Shown here: piece after piece, positions 14,901-22,300 of the stretch
Position numbering within the stretch: the stretch's first letter is position 1
Layout of the letters: each line of letters begins with the position of its first letter
Source: a virus
IMG/VR virus record: IMGVR_UViG_3300035701_000127
Coordinates: 1 to 36,999 of that record
Reading direction: 5' to 3' (one strand)
DNA: 36,999 nucleotides
Translations under genes and position numbers: made by a program
Notes under the pieces: model-generated
Told to the model about the DNA's origin: nothing
Seen by the model: only the letters and a program-made list of their open reading frames with translations
Database searches by the model: none

Positions 14901-15827
14901 CAGCGCTGCTCGGTCTATATTCCCTCCTGCTTTGGCTATGTGCCAGATTCCGCCCGGCCACGTCGTCTCTACCACGATCTCGTCCGTCTCGATCTCCGTC
15001 CGCTGCACCGTCCAGGTGTAAACCTGCGGGTAGTCGAATGGTAGCAAGATCTCCAGGTCCAGCGTCCGCTGCTGATTCGTGTATAGCTCCCGCGGCGCGT
15101 CGGTCGCCGTGCCGTTGCGGATCTCCTTCGTCACGCTGCCGAAGTAGCTCAGCGGCGTGTCCCCGATCTGGATCGACGCCTCGTCCTGCACGACCTCGTT
15201 CATAGCCACGTACATCAGGGTCCGCAGGTACTGGTCCTGTCCCTCGAACTCCGTATAGGGCAGCGCGGCGTGCGGCGGGTAGATCCTCACGGTCCCGACG
15301 ATGTACGGAATCGGCGCGTACGGCGCGACGGCGTTGCTGGTCCCCGAGAGGCTGTATAGCTGCTCGTCGTCCAGCTTCTGCTCCGGCTTCGGCGGAATGC
15401 GGATCAGCTGGGAGACTCCGGCGGCGCCTATCAATGACAGCAGCCCGGTGACGAACGGCGTCCCGAACTTCCCGCCTATCCCTATCACGCCGGCCAGTCC
15501 CGGCGCAAAGGCGAGCGCGGCACTCGTTATCACCAGCATCGCCAGCAAGCCGACGATCTGCTTGTTCCCCTCCTTATCCCCTCCCGCCACGCACGCGCGG
15601 AGCACGAGCAGGTCTCGGTCCTCCAGCACGGTCAGCGCCCATTGCTCCGGCGTCAGCGGCCGGCCGTTGAGCGTGATTGCATAGTGCACGCCGTCCCGCG
15701 GCGCGCCCAGCAGCGCGAGCACGTCGGGTATCGGCGTCCCCGCCGGCGGCCGATGCTCGACCCGCTCGACGGCGAACGGGTTCAGGCAGGCGACGACCCG
15801 CGGCGTGCTTTCAGCCGGCGCTTCCAG
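11982..15827 (-). CDS. Tail tip / host specificity protein (J-like), CTG start
   Basis: This protein of about 1281 residues is the largest in the window. It opens with VVACLNPFAVERVEHRPPAG, typical of the tail-tip J N-terminus, then a hydrophobic stretch (about residues 90-145), a phage_tail_3-like region near residues 610-720 (TSYEQAWKQGRYLLLCNRLR) and fibronectin-III-like sections. I place the start at CTG 15827 because GGGAGGG lies seven bases before it, TGA closes the frame two codons upstream, and no ATG, GTG or TTG lies between that stop and GTG 15722. The GTG at 15722 would cut off the conserved NPF segment. It forms the tail tip and probably controls DNA ejection and host recognition. 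It overlaps the end of the gene at 15811-16098. Confidence 0.75.
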   Translation of the reverse strand: MEAPAESTPRVVACLNPFAVERVEHRPPAGTPIPDVLALLGAPRDGVHYAITLNGRPLTPEQWALTVLEDRDLLVLRACVAGGDKEGNKQIVGLLAMLVITSAALAFAPGLAGVIGIGGKFGTPFVTGLLSLIGAAGVSQLIRIPPKPEQKLDDEQLYSLSGTSNAVAPYAPIPYIVGTVRIYPPHAALPYTEFEGQDQYLRTLMYVAMNEVVQDEASIQIGDTPLSYFGSVTKEIRNGTATDAPRELYTNQQRTLDLEILLPFDYPQVYTWTVQRTEIETDEIVVETTWPGGIWHIAKAGGNIDRAALLVVVVIRVSVAGQEAWHYWPSGAGESLVRELRASPFRKGFRITQGWLDAHMTGGSGQRYDVGIGYIAEETGDWPTYAAAADCYWTALRSVHNEDPIQADNAEILGPMARPIATLALRIKATDQLGGMLDNVSVLVSAPLPSWSTGGGWAAATVENGRNPAWAYMGILKGGGLEYGLTDARIDLERFETWAARCTVNAWTVDYAFGREMGPREALALIAACGRATPAEIDGKFSIVMDNPSATPANVFTPMTSRNYRGSKAFADRPHALRIRFDNAEYDYLEDLVYAFDDGYSQLGDEPGTVAATRYEEVTLPGCTSYEQAWKQGRYLLLCNRLRPEVHTFETTVEHLTFTRGDTVELTHDVPMFGIGFGRIKTVVFEVDFAESPGEYRGITLNNAVEIDDANAHYGVRIRLTNAGHVGEVLSCEVANPGVGFYTTLEFLPAIGKAAILHPHEDDLVVFGQLGSETVQLIVKDITPREDMTALITALDAAPEVHATGPVPPYDPHISVRPRLQDLYPPAPRAMAVRSDESCLLRGTDGTWQSRIVIGVVYETGTFSPAVRLMVRYRQTIVGIENEWIPMAAFEGMATEAWVMPVQDGQEYDVQLQTVSAWGLVSGWVVACTGHEVIGKTSPPADPFWIGVDDDGTIRWALDEMAIDFAGVRLRYRQAANTEWEGANPAIPGDGLINAWGFPIQQLPEGPLTLLLKTVDTSGIESANAVSCYIERNPAYDTVTMLTYEYHGSGWYDGTLIQGEYDAITGNIRGIETAGGENAPFWGDEYEPFFGADGAMFWSTSTYYGDVEWVTTNVPWLYWGFAVHPYLRETPTMARGEPIMTYQRGPGLPTDLTDRSGELPFPGRVELIGGEGSNAPVRWRIRATGGSVRPEVERIAEAYEGQTIREVVSSVELTTAAGGDRIPLTQTYFAILSCVVGIREAGSLAYVRIVDMDATTGILLKGYNDAGARCTGTVDLVVRGF

Positions 15828-16098
15828 CGCTCATCCCTCCCGGCATGTAGATCGGCGTGCTCGTGATCCAGTACGGTCCAACCGGCCACGGCGCCTTGCC
15901 TGGATACTGCGGCATCGTCATCGGCCACGCCGGTCCGATCGGTCTCCCGCACCCCGGGCAGACCAGGCCTCCGCATTCTGGACACGTCGCCGGCGGCGGC
16001 GTCCCCGGCATCGGGATGGTCGTCGTCCCTCCGTCCGTAGTGCTCCCCACCGTCACGGTTCCCTCCGGCGGGTTCGGCAGGCTGGTATCTTGGTACAC
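15811..16098 (-). CDS. Small Pro-rich zinc-ribbon tail-module protein
   Basis: This 95-residue protein starts at GTG 16098. It has a CPECGGLVCPGCG cluster (Cys4, zinc-ribbon-like) and an unusually Pro-, Gly- and Thr-rich remainder (TIPMPGTPPPATCPECGG, then PGKAPWPVGPYW). It sits where lambda gpI, a tail assembly factor, lies between K and J. It overlaps the J gene's proposed start by 17 bases. The position suggests a tail-tip assembly role. The sequence itself is not recognisable as gpI, so the role is inferred. Confidence 0.6.
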   Translation of the reverse strand: MYQDTSLPNPPEGTVTVGSTTDGGTTTIPMPGTPPPATCPECGGLVCPGCGRPIGPAWPMTMPQYPGKAPWPVGPYWITSTPIYMPGGMSAGSAG

Positions 16099-16101
16099 GG
16101 C

Positions 16102-16344
16102 TCAGTCCCCCTTCTTCGTCGGCCCGTTCCGCAGCTCGGTGACGATCTGTCCCGCCACGCGCCGGCCTCCGATCGCCATGATAACGACTCCGATCGCGAT
16201 AATCGCGGTCGTGATCGGATCGACCAGCGCCTCGTCCATGTGCAGCAGCTTCGCCGCCAGCTTCACGACGATCCCGATCAGCGCCGTCCACGCTCCCGGC
16301 AACGTCCAGCTCCCGCCGTTCGGCTTGTCACTCAGCAGTCCCAT
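16102..16344 (-). CDS. Small membrane protein in the tail module (holin candidate)
   Basis: This 80-residue protein has two hydrophobic segments (about residues 14-32, WTALIGIVVKLAAKLL, and 39-54, ITTAIIAIGVVIMAIG), separated by an acidic turn and followed by a basic, polar C-terminus (residues 55-80). ATG 16344 has AGGAGGG six bases upstream. The length, two helices and charged tail fit a class II or III type holin. Its place between the NlpC/P60 peptidase and the tail tip is unusual for a holin, so a membrane or tail-assembly role is equally open. Confidence 0.55.
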   Translation of the reverse strand: MGLLSDKPNGGSWTLPGAWTALIGIVVKLAAKLLHMDEALVDPITTAIIAIGVVIMAIGGRRVAGQIVTELRNGPTKKGD

Positions 16345-16762
16345 CTCGGCCCTCCTTCCCCAGCTTGGCCTCGTGCCTGTAGAACCCGACCACTCGCCCC
16401 TTCCAATGAATCCGGTGGTAGTCCTCCCGCGTCGTCGTCGCGTCGCATTCACAATGCAGCATCAGATGATCGCCGACGACGATCCCCACGTGCGCCGGGA
16501 ACCCGCGCGCGCGTAGCAGAATCACATCTCCCGGCTCCTCGTCCCCGGCTGCCACGGCCTGCCAGATATGGTCCCGATGCCTCTCCTCGCTCACGAGCAG
16601 CGCCACCTCCGCGGCGTCCGCTGCGTTCGGGCACCGCGGCCCGTACGTCGGCAGCTCGATCCCGAACTCTCGCGCGTAGATCTCCCGCGCCAGTCCCCAG
16701 CACGGCGTCACCTCGTCGTAGCTCCTGCCCACGTACCGTCCCGCCCACGGTGCCAGCGCCAT
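16328..16762 (-). CDS. NlpC/P60-family tail peptidase (lambda K-like)
   Basis: This 144-residue protein has the NlpC/P60 layout: catalytic Cys at residue 21 (PCWGLAREIY), GDVILLRARGFPAHVGIVVG with catalytic His near residue 91, and a third polar residue near 103 (MLHC). The family cleaves peptide bonds in peptidoglycan. In lambda, K performs this role in the tail tip. The start is ATG 16762, six bases after the preceding gene. It is likely carried in or assembled with the tail tip and helps it cross the cell wall. Confidence 0.8.
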   Translation of the reverse strand: MALAPWAGRYVGRSYDEVTPCWGLAREIYAREFGIELPTYGPRCPNAADAAEVALLVSEERHRDHIWQAVAAGDEEPGDVILLRARGFPAHVGIVVGDHLMLHCECDATTTREDYHRIHWKGRVVGFYRHEAKLGKEGRDGTAE

Positions 16763-16768
16763 GTCCGC

Positions 16769-18394
16769 CTACCTCAGCTGCACCCAACGCGCGCGGTCGA
16801 AATAGATGTACTCCTTGATCGTCCCGCCCGTCTTTACCGCGAAGATCAGTTTCATCGTCGTCGCATCGGGCAGGTTCGTGGCCCACGATGCCACGTTCAC
16901 GCCATTTACGTAAGCCGTCACGCTGGTATTGCTGGTCACAATGAAGCCCAGGCGGACGAACGTCCCACTGACCCGCGTCCCCACATCCGTGTCTGTGGTC
17001 TGGCTCGCGCCATCCGAAGTCTCGAACTGCCAGACCGTGCCGCCGTCGACCTTGAAGAAGCCGATGCCATCGTAGCTTGCCGCCGGACCTGCGCCGTTAT
17101 CCTGGAGGAAGTTGGCAAGTGCCGCTTGATCGGTCAGCCCGAACCAGGCGTTGCAGTCGTCGGTATTGCCTTCAATGATCTCGAGATTCGCTTCGCACCA
17201 GACGGATTTCGTAGCGGCGAGAGCGAAGACGCCGGGCGCGGCGTAGTAACCTTCGTCGTTGTCGCCAACCGTAATGTCCGTCGCGTCGATTCCGTAGGCG
17301 ATGTACGGATACCCCACGAGCGGCCCGATGATGGAGCCCGCATCCGTGAGCGTAGATGTCCAGCCGTTGTGAGCCGTCGCAGTCCAGTTGAAATCCTCCT
17401 GCCAGAAGAAGCCCGTCGCCGGATCGGCGAGAATCGCCAGGAGGGGACAGCTGCTCCACATGGAATAGGTAGGGGATGTCGCCGCAACCGCCAGATGCGT
17501 CTCACTCACCACGCCGGCTTGGAGCGTTGCGATGCCATCATGCAAGATCACGTTGCCCGTGCTCTCGTACTGTTGGGCCAATGCGCTGGAATTGCCCTGG
17601 ATCAGATAGCCATGCGTGAGGGAGAAATCCCCACCGTCGAACGTGATATCCGTCAGGTCGAGATGATGGTCTTTGATCGAGGCGTTTGGGATGTTGAGCG
17701 CGCTCGTGGCCGTGAGCGTCCCCGCGCTCACCGCCACCGCGCCCGTGATCGTAGCCGTGTTCGCGTAGATCGTCGTGCCCGAACGTCCGATCAGCGTGTC
17801 CATCGCTGCGCGGCGGAATGCCCATTGCTGCGCCGCATCCACGTCGGCCGGTAGCAGCGTTCCGTTAGCCACGGCTGCGGTCCCGATGCTGCTAGCGGGT
17901 ACGGTCAATGTGGTCGCCACGGCCAGCGAAGGAATCACGGCTTTCGCAGCATATAGGGAATCCGTCACCGCCGCCGTGTAGGCGTTGATGCGCAGGAATG
18001 CGTAGGTGCTATCGTCGTGGACCATGCTCGGCGGCACCGTCGGCCCGAGTATCCCCACCGAGTCGACCATCAGGGTCGCGCTGCTGTCCGTGTAGCACCA
18101 GATATTGTAAAGACCGCTCGGCAGGCTCGCGTACCAGCTGCTGTCGGCTCGGATCGTGTCGAACGGCGCGCCGTTGCCGGCCGTGTCCGCGCCCAAGTGC
18201 ACGTTGTACCCGTAGATCCTCCAGTCGTGCGTTGCGTCGGGAAACAGCACGGTCAGGCTATCGGTGTAGAACCTCCAATAGCTCCGGCTTCCGCTGTAGT
18301 CCGACCCCTGCCAACTCGCTCCGGCCAGCACAGCCACGATGAGCACGAGCGCGGCCGCGGCTCCAGCCCGTCGCGTCCTCAGACGGTTCTTCAT
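16769..18394 (-). CDS. Signal-peptide-bearing, lectin-like fibre protein
   Basis: The protein is 541 residues from ATG 18394 (ATGA overlap with the DUF1833 gene), with GAGGGGGAGGGG upstream. The N-terminus is a classic secretion signal: basic KNRLRTRRAG, hydrophobic AAAALVLIVAVLAGA, then a polar region. The middle (about residues 150-320) has Ser/Thr/Ala-rich fibre-like segments. The C-terminal part (about 328-541) is a beta-rich domain resembling concanavalin A-like lectin/LamG folds (LEIIEGNTDDCNAWFGLTD, then FVRLGFIVTSNTSVTAYVNG). A signal peptide on a phage tail-module protein is unusual. The coding strand's purine bias is weaker here than in neighbouring genes, as if the gene was acquired separately. 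It may be a displayed or secreted receptor-binding or exclusion protein. Confidence 0.6.
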   Translation of the reverse strand: MKNRLRTRRAGAAAALVLIVAVLAGASWQGSDYSGSRSYWRFYTDSLTVLFPDATHDWRIYGYNVHLGADTAGNGAPFDTIRADSSWYASLPSGLYNIWCYTDSSATLMVDSVGILGPTVPPSMVHDDSTYAFLRINAYTAAVTDSLYAAKAVIPSLAVATTLTVPASSIGTAAVANGTLLPADVDAAQQWAFRRAAMDTLIGRSGTTIYANTATITGAVAVSAGTLTATSALNIPNASIKDHHLDLTDITFDGGDFSLTHGYLIQGNSSALAQQYESTGNVILHDGIATLQAGVVSETHLAVAATSPTYSMWSSCPLLAILADPATGFFWQEDFNWTATAHNGWTSTLTDAGSIIGPLVGYPYIAYGIDATDITVGDNDEGYYAAPGVFALAATKSVWCEANLEIIEGNTDDCNAWFGLTDQAALANFLQDNGAGPAASYDGIGFFKVDGGTVWQFETSDGASQTTDTDVGTRVSGTFVRLGFIVTSNTSVTAYVNGVNVASWATNLPDATTMKLIFAVKTGGTIKEYIYFDRARWVQLR

Positions 18395-18984
18395 CGTCCC
18401 CTCCCCCTCGTCGTCGGTCTGAACTTCGGCCACCCGCGCGCGGGTCTCCGCGGCGTCGTCGCCCCTCCGATCCTTTGCGGCGGCACCCACTCCGCTCCCG
18501 GCGGTCGGCTCCCAAATAGACCCGGCGACGTGATCGGCGTCATCGCCAGACATGGAAATCGCAGCTGGTAGATCCTCTCGAATGACAGCGTCGCCTCGAC
18601 CACAACCTCGTCGTAGGACGCGTCCCGCAGCACGAACGGTATCGGCCCGATCTCCACCGTGTCCGGGTCGCTCGCCAGCACCACGGATACGTTCATCGTC
18701 GGCGGCGTCTCGATACTCCTCAGCGCCTGCGTGATCCGCAGGTCCGCGTTGCCGAATCGCACGGTGGTCTTGGGGATCTGCTCGTTCGTATCCGGTGGTA
18801 GGGCAATCTCGAACGGGTACGCCGTGTAGAGGTTCCCCCCGCTCATCAGGTCGGCGCCGTTGCTCGTCAGACGGATCGGTGCGTCCAGGTCGTCATGCGT
18901 GATCTCCACCAGGACCGCGAACACCTCGCTCGTGCCGCTGGCGAACCCGGCCAGTTTCAGCGTCTCGCTCAGCGGCCGGGTCAC
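18391..18984 (-). CDS. DUF1833-family minor tail protein
   Basis: The protein is 197 residues from GTG 18984 (GTGA overlap with the preceding gene). Its features are HDDLDAPIRLTSNGADLMSGG, YTAYPFEIALPPDTNEQ, MNVSVVLASDPDTVEIG and PCLAMTPITSPGLFG, the layout of the DUF1833 family found next to tape measure and NlpC/P60 genes in phages. The family is thought to form part of the distal tail, in the position of lambda gpL. The C-terminal extension is basic and Pro-rich. The function is inferred from family and location. Confidence 0.75.
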   Translation of the reverse strand: MTRPLSETLKLAGFASGTSEVFAVLVEITHDDLDAPIRLTSNGADLMSGGNLYTAYPFEIALPPDTNEQIPKTTVRFGNADLRITQALRSIETPPTMNVSVVLASDPDTVEIGPIPFVLRDASYDEVVVEATLSFERIYQLRFPCLAMTPITSPGLFGSRPPGAEWVPPQRIGGATTPRRPARGWPKFRPTTRGRGR

Positions 18985-19346
18985 GGGAGCTCCAGCAGCC
19001 CGAAGGATGCCTTGTACGTCACGTCCGCGGCGCTCGGGTTCGCGTCCGTGATCTGGACTTCCCCCTGGAACATGAACGTCAGCGCCGCTCCGGTCCGCGG
19101 GTTCGTCAGCCCGGTGAAAGACAGGCTCCCTCCCGCGCAGTCGGAGTTATAGAACGCGAGCAGGCTCGCGGCTTGCGCCGTCGTCACCGAGAAGGACACC
19201 TGGAACGGCCGGACGACGGCCGTGCTCCGCCGGCGCCTCATCGGCGCCCCGACGGACGGCTGGAACTCGACGTAGTTCGTCGGCTCCGTCTCCGCCCATC
19301 CCTGGTAGAGCGGCGCGGTAGGCAGCGTCTCCGGCCAAATCGGCAT
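18981..19346 (-). CDS. Minor tail protein
   Basis: This 121-residue protein begins PIWPETLPTAPLYQGWAE and has RRRRSTAVVRPFQVSF and TTAQAASLLAFYNSDCAGG. The Pro/Trp-rich opening, the RxRRRxT motif and the final FGLLELP resemble a small distal-tail protein family that follows the tape measure in siphoviruses, in the position of lambda M. It starts right at the end of the tape measure gene. It probably caps the tail end around the tape measure. The match rests on remembered motif patterns. Confidence 0.65.
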   Translation of the reverse strand: MPIWPETLPTAPLYQGWAETEPTNYVEFQPSVGAPMRRRRSTAVVRPFQVSFSVTTAQAASLLAFYNSDCAGGSLSFTGLTNPRTGAALTFMFQGEVQITDANPSAADVTYKASFGLLELP

Positions 19347-19347
19347 T

Positions 19348-21654
19348 CTAGTAGCTCCTCCGCGGCGTCATGCCGAAGCGCTGCGCGAACACGTCGTCGA
19401 CCTCCCCGGTCGCCACGGTCCCGCGCACCATGTCTCGGATGTATAGCTCGACGGTCCGTTTCCCTCCGGCGCCGGTCACCTTCGTCTCGATCGGCTTCGC
19501 GCCGGGCGTCGTCCGCTGGTCGTAGACCGTGATCGTCGGCCCGACTTCGTATGGCGTCCCCGTGGGCAGCGTCCCGCGGCTCCAGGTAGAGATGAACAGG
19601 TTGCCGAACGCGTTGCGGATCGGGTTCAGCACGGCCAGCTCGATCGCCATTTTCAGCAGCGCCGCCATGATGTGCTTGAGCAGCTTGTCCCATTCCACCT
19701 TCGCGCCCGCGCACATCTCGACGAACGCGTCCGCCAGCGGCTCGAAGATCCGGTCCGCCACGGCCATCCCCATCTCGCGCAGATCCTCGATCATCCGGCG
19801 CGCCGCGGCCACGCCTTCCTTCACGCCCTTGAGCGGAACGACCTTCACGCGCCGTTCCGCGTCGAACGACAGCAGCTGCTTCAGCTCCTCGCCCGCCGCT
19901 TTCGCCTGCGTTTTCCAGCGCGCCAGCCGCTTCTCATACTCCTCCGCTCCGCGCACGAGCATAATCGTCCCGTCGCTCAGCACCTTGAACGACAGCTCCT
20001 CAGCCTCCATCCAGATCCGCGCCTCGTTCCGCGCCCGCTCGTACTCCATCTCCAGCTCTACCAACCGCGCGATCGCCTTCTCCTTCTCCTCCTCCGTCGG
20101 CGCCGGCTCTGGATGCTCCTCCGCGTGCTCCGGCGTCTCCCTCTCCAGCCCGAACGTCAGCTCGCCGTTCTTCCCCACCTTGAACGTCGGCGTGCCGTAC
20201 GCCTCCCTCAGCCGGTCCGCGGCCTCTCGCGCGCGTTGCGCCGTCGTCGTCATCTTCCCGTTCAGGGTCTCGACGCCCGAGGCGAGCGCGCCCACGCCTA
20301 TCGTCGCCGCCGTCAGCGCGGCGATCAGGCCAATCTGAATGATGGCGGTCCAGTCTCCCGCCGCCAGCCGGCAGGCGAGAATCGCCCGCGCCAGCGCGAT
20401 CGCTCCCGCCACCAGCTTCGCGATCGGTCCCGCCAGCGCCACGAGCAGCACGAACCCGAGATACAGCTTCTGCACGGCCGGCGGCAGCTCTCCGAATCCC
20501 CGCGCGACGCGCCCCAGCCATTCCGCCACGGGTTTCAGGAACTCGACGATTGCTTTCACGGCCGGCAGCAGGTTGTTCCCCACCTCCAGCGCCACGTCCT
20601 TCACGGCGTTCCAGAGCGTTTTCAGCTGCGCCGCCGTGGTCTTATAACGCTCGCTCGCCTGCTTATCGAGCGCGCTGTTCGCCTTGTATTCCTCGCGCGC
20701 TTTCGCCAGCATCTCGTTGAACAGCTTCCCGGCGCCGGCTCCGCGCAGCAGGGAATCCGCCACGCGGATGTTGTCCATCTCCAGCTCGCCCAGCGTAGCG
20801 AACAGGTTCGTCCCCTCGTCTCCCATGCGCCGCAATCCCTGGACGAATGCGATCAGCGCCTCCGCCGGGTCCGCCTTCCATGCGGCCGCGAAGTCCTTCG
20901 CGCTCATGCCCGCGATCGTGGCGAACTGCTCCAGCTTCTTCCCGCCGGACGCGGCTGCGTTCGCCAGCTGCCACATCACCTTCGAGAACGCCGTGCCTCC
21001 GCTCTCGGCTTTGATCCCGACGCTGGTCAGCGCGGCGGCCAGACCCATGACATCCGCCTCCGTCATGCCGACCTGCTTCCCGGCTCCGGCGAGCCGCATC
21101 CCCATCTCCATAATCTCGCCGGCGCTTGCGGCGCTTGCGGCGTCCAGTCCGGAGAGCGTGCTGCCCAGGTTCCTCACGCTCTCCGCCGCGCTTTGCATGA
21201 TATTCATGAACCGCGCGAGCGATTGTGCTCCCTGCTCTCCGGCCAGATCGGTCGTCGCGCCCAGGTCCAGCACCGTTTTCGTGAAGTCCATGATTCCGGC
21301 GCGCTGTACGCCCAGCTGTCCCGCGATCTCGACGACCTTGGCAATCTCCGTCGTCGCGTACGGCACCGCCTTCGCCAGCTCCCGGATCTGCCCCTCTAGC
21401 TGCTTGAACTGCTCCTCGTTCGCCTGCACGGTTTTCCGCACGCCAGCGAACGCCCTCTCGAAGTCGATCGACGTCTTGATTGCTCCGGCGGCCATCGCCA
21501 CCAGCGGCAGCGTCACGCTCCGGGTCAGCGAATCCCCGATCTTATTCCATTGCTTCGCCTCGCGTGCCAGCTGAGCGCGTGCGCCGCGGAGCGTTTTCTG
21601 GAAATGCGTGTCGTCCGCTTTGAGAAGCAGGTTCAGAACGCCGAGAATCGCCAC
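19348..21654 (-). CDS. Tape measure protein
   Basis: This 768-residue protein starts at GTG 21654. The first third is rich in coiled coil and contains the conserved core of TP901-type tape measure proteins (FAGVRKTVQANEEQFKQLEG, IAGQLGVQRAGI, MGLAAALTSVGIKAESGGTA). Hydrophobic segments lie at about residues 393-425 and 434-457. The final 200 residues include an acidic and coiled section and a C-terminal assembly domain ending RFGMTPRRSY. The length predicts a tail near 115 nm at 0.15 nm per residue. The hydrophobic segments may insert in the host membrane during DNA entry. It follows the G/GT chaperone genes as in lambda-like tails. Confidence 0.85.
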   Translation of the reverse strand: MAILGVLNLLLKADDTHFQKTLRGARAQLAREAKQWNKIGDSLTRSVTLPLVAMAAGAIKTSIDFERAFAGVRKTVQANEEQFKQLEGQIRELAKAVPYATTEIAKVVEIAGQLGVQRAGIMDFTKTVLDLGATTDLAGEQGAQSLARFMNIMQSAAESVRNLGSTLSGLDAASAASAGEIMEMGMRLAGAGKQVGMTEADVMGLAAALTSVGIKAESGGTAFSKVMWQLANAAASGGKKLEQFATIAGMSAKDFAAAWKADPAEALIAFVQGLRRMGDEGTNLFATLGELEMDNIRVADSLLRGAGAGKLFNEMLAKAREEYKANSALDKQASERYKTTAAQLKTLWNAVKDVALEVGNNLLPAVKAIVEFLKPVAEWLGRVARGFGELPPAVQKLYLGFVLLVALAGPIAKLVAGAIALARAILACRLAAGDWTAIIQIGLIAALTAATIGVGALASGVETLNGKMTTTAQRAREAADRLREAYGTPTFKVGKNGELTFGLERETPEHAEEHPEPAPTEEEKEKAIARLVELEMEYERARNEARIWMEAEELSFKVLSDGTIMLVRGAEEYEKRLARWKTQAKAAGEELKQLLSFDAERRVKVVPLKGVKEGVAAARRMIEDLREMGMAVADRIFEPLADAFVEMCAGAKVEWDKLLKHIMAALLKMAIELAVLNPIRNAFGNLFISTWSRGTLPTGTPYEVGPTITVYDQRTTPGAKPIETKVTGAGGKRTVELYIRDMVRGTVATGEVDDVFAQRFGMTPRRSY

Positions 21655-21658
21655 CGGC

Positions 21659-22215
21659 CTATGCTCCCGCCGCTCGTTTCATGTGGTCCTCCTCCGCCTG
21701 GATCTCGAAGTACGCGGCGTATCGGGTCAGGTGGTAGCTGGCGAGCGCGTACGGGCCGTGTTCCAGCATCGTGATCGGCACTCCCAATCGGACGGACAAC
21801 GCGTACAGGTACAGCGTCGGTCCGTCCGCTCTCAAAAAGCCTTCGCGGCCGCCACCGACGCGTCGGTCATACCGCTCAGCTCCATGATCTTCGTGACGAT
21901 CCGCTGCATCGTCATCGCCGACTTCTGCTCCAGCGCCTCCGCGTCCTCCTCGGTGAACACGAGCGCGCGCGTCTCCGGATCTCGCACGCATCCGATGACG
22001 ATCTTCGTCATGTCGTCCATCAGCCGGTGCGCGGCCGCGGCGTCCCCGCCGGCGCTCGCGTCCAGCACGCCGCGCATCACCCGCCGGTAGGCGCGCGTGT
22101 CGAACCCGCAGACCAGCACGGTCAGCGGTTTCCCTTCCGCGTCCGTCCACTCCGGCAGGGTCATCAGCTCCTCGGGCACGTCCTTCGCGTTGAGGATCAG
22201 CTCTCTCAGGTCCAT
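21659..22215 (-). CDS. Tail assembly chaperone GT fusion (via -1 frameshift)
   Basis: The G frame (21832-22215) meets TGA at 21832, but the reading frame one base back stays open to 21659 and encodes about 58 more residues (TLYLYALSVRLGVPI and YHLTRYAAYFEIQAEED), typical of T-type extensions. The slip site is a run of five T's followed by GA, with TTT in the P-site and TGA in the A-site. The fused product is about 185 residues. A -1 frameshift making a minor GT product is the standard way tails of this type make their chaperone pair. No independent ribosome binding site serves the T part. Confidence 0.7.
21832..22215 (-). CDS. Tail assembly chaperone, G-type
   Basis: This 127-residue protein begins MDLRELILNAKDVPEELMTL. 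It carries YRRVMRGVLDASAGGDAAAA and a helical C-terminus, the pattern of lambda gpG-like tail assembly chaperones. It lies between the tail tube and the tape measure, the invariant location for this gene. ATG 22215 is preceded by a purine-rich GGAGAAGGCGAG. It ends in TTT TGA at a five-T run and so serves as the zero-frame partner of the GT fusion. Confidence 0.75.
   Translation of the reverse strand: MDLRELILNAKDVPEELMTLPEWTDAEGKPLTVLVCGFDTRAYRRVMRGVLDASAGGDAAAAHRLMDDMTKIVIGCVRDPETRALVFTEEDAEALEQKSAMTMQRIVTKIMELSGMTDASVAAAKAF
21834..21838 (-). promoter_or_regulatory. Slippery site for -1 frameshift
   Basis: The coding strand has GGC-TTTTT-GA here. The last sense codon TTT can step back one base onto TTT, and the new frame reads TTG AGA GCG onward. 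A stop codon follows directly in the zero frame, which favours a pause. Five T's are a weak but adequate slip signal for tail chaperone genes. Confidence 0.55.
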
Positions 22216-22243
22216 CGTCTCGCCTTCTCCGTTTCATGCCGCG

Positions 22244-22275
22244 GCGCCGGCGCGCCGTTGTTGGCACGCCGGCGC
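22244..22275 (-). other. Strong intercistronic hairpin after a tail tube gene
   Basis: Arms of 13 bases (22244-22256 and 22263-22275) flank a six-base loop. One pair mismatches on the + strand but becomes a G-U wobble in the minus-strand RNA, which suits a structure acting in the transcript. There is no T-run after it, so it is not a standard terminator. It lies between the stop of the tail tube gene (22301) and the tail chaperone start (22215). It may protect the upstream mRNA end or lower downstream expression. Confidence 0.6.
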
Positions 22276-22300
22276 TCGCCGCGCTTCTCTCCTGCGTCGC

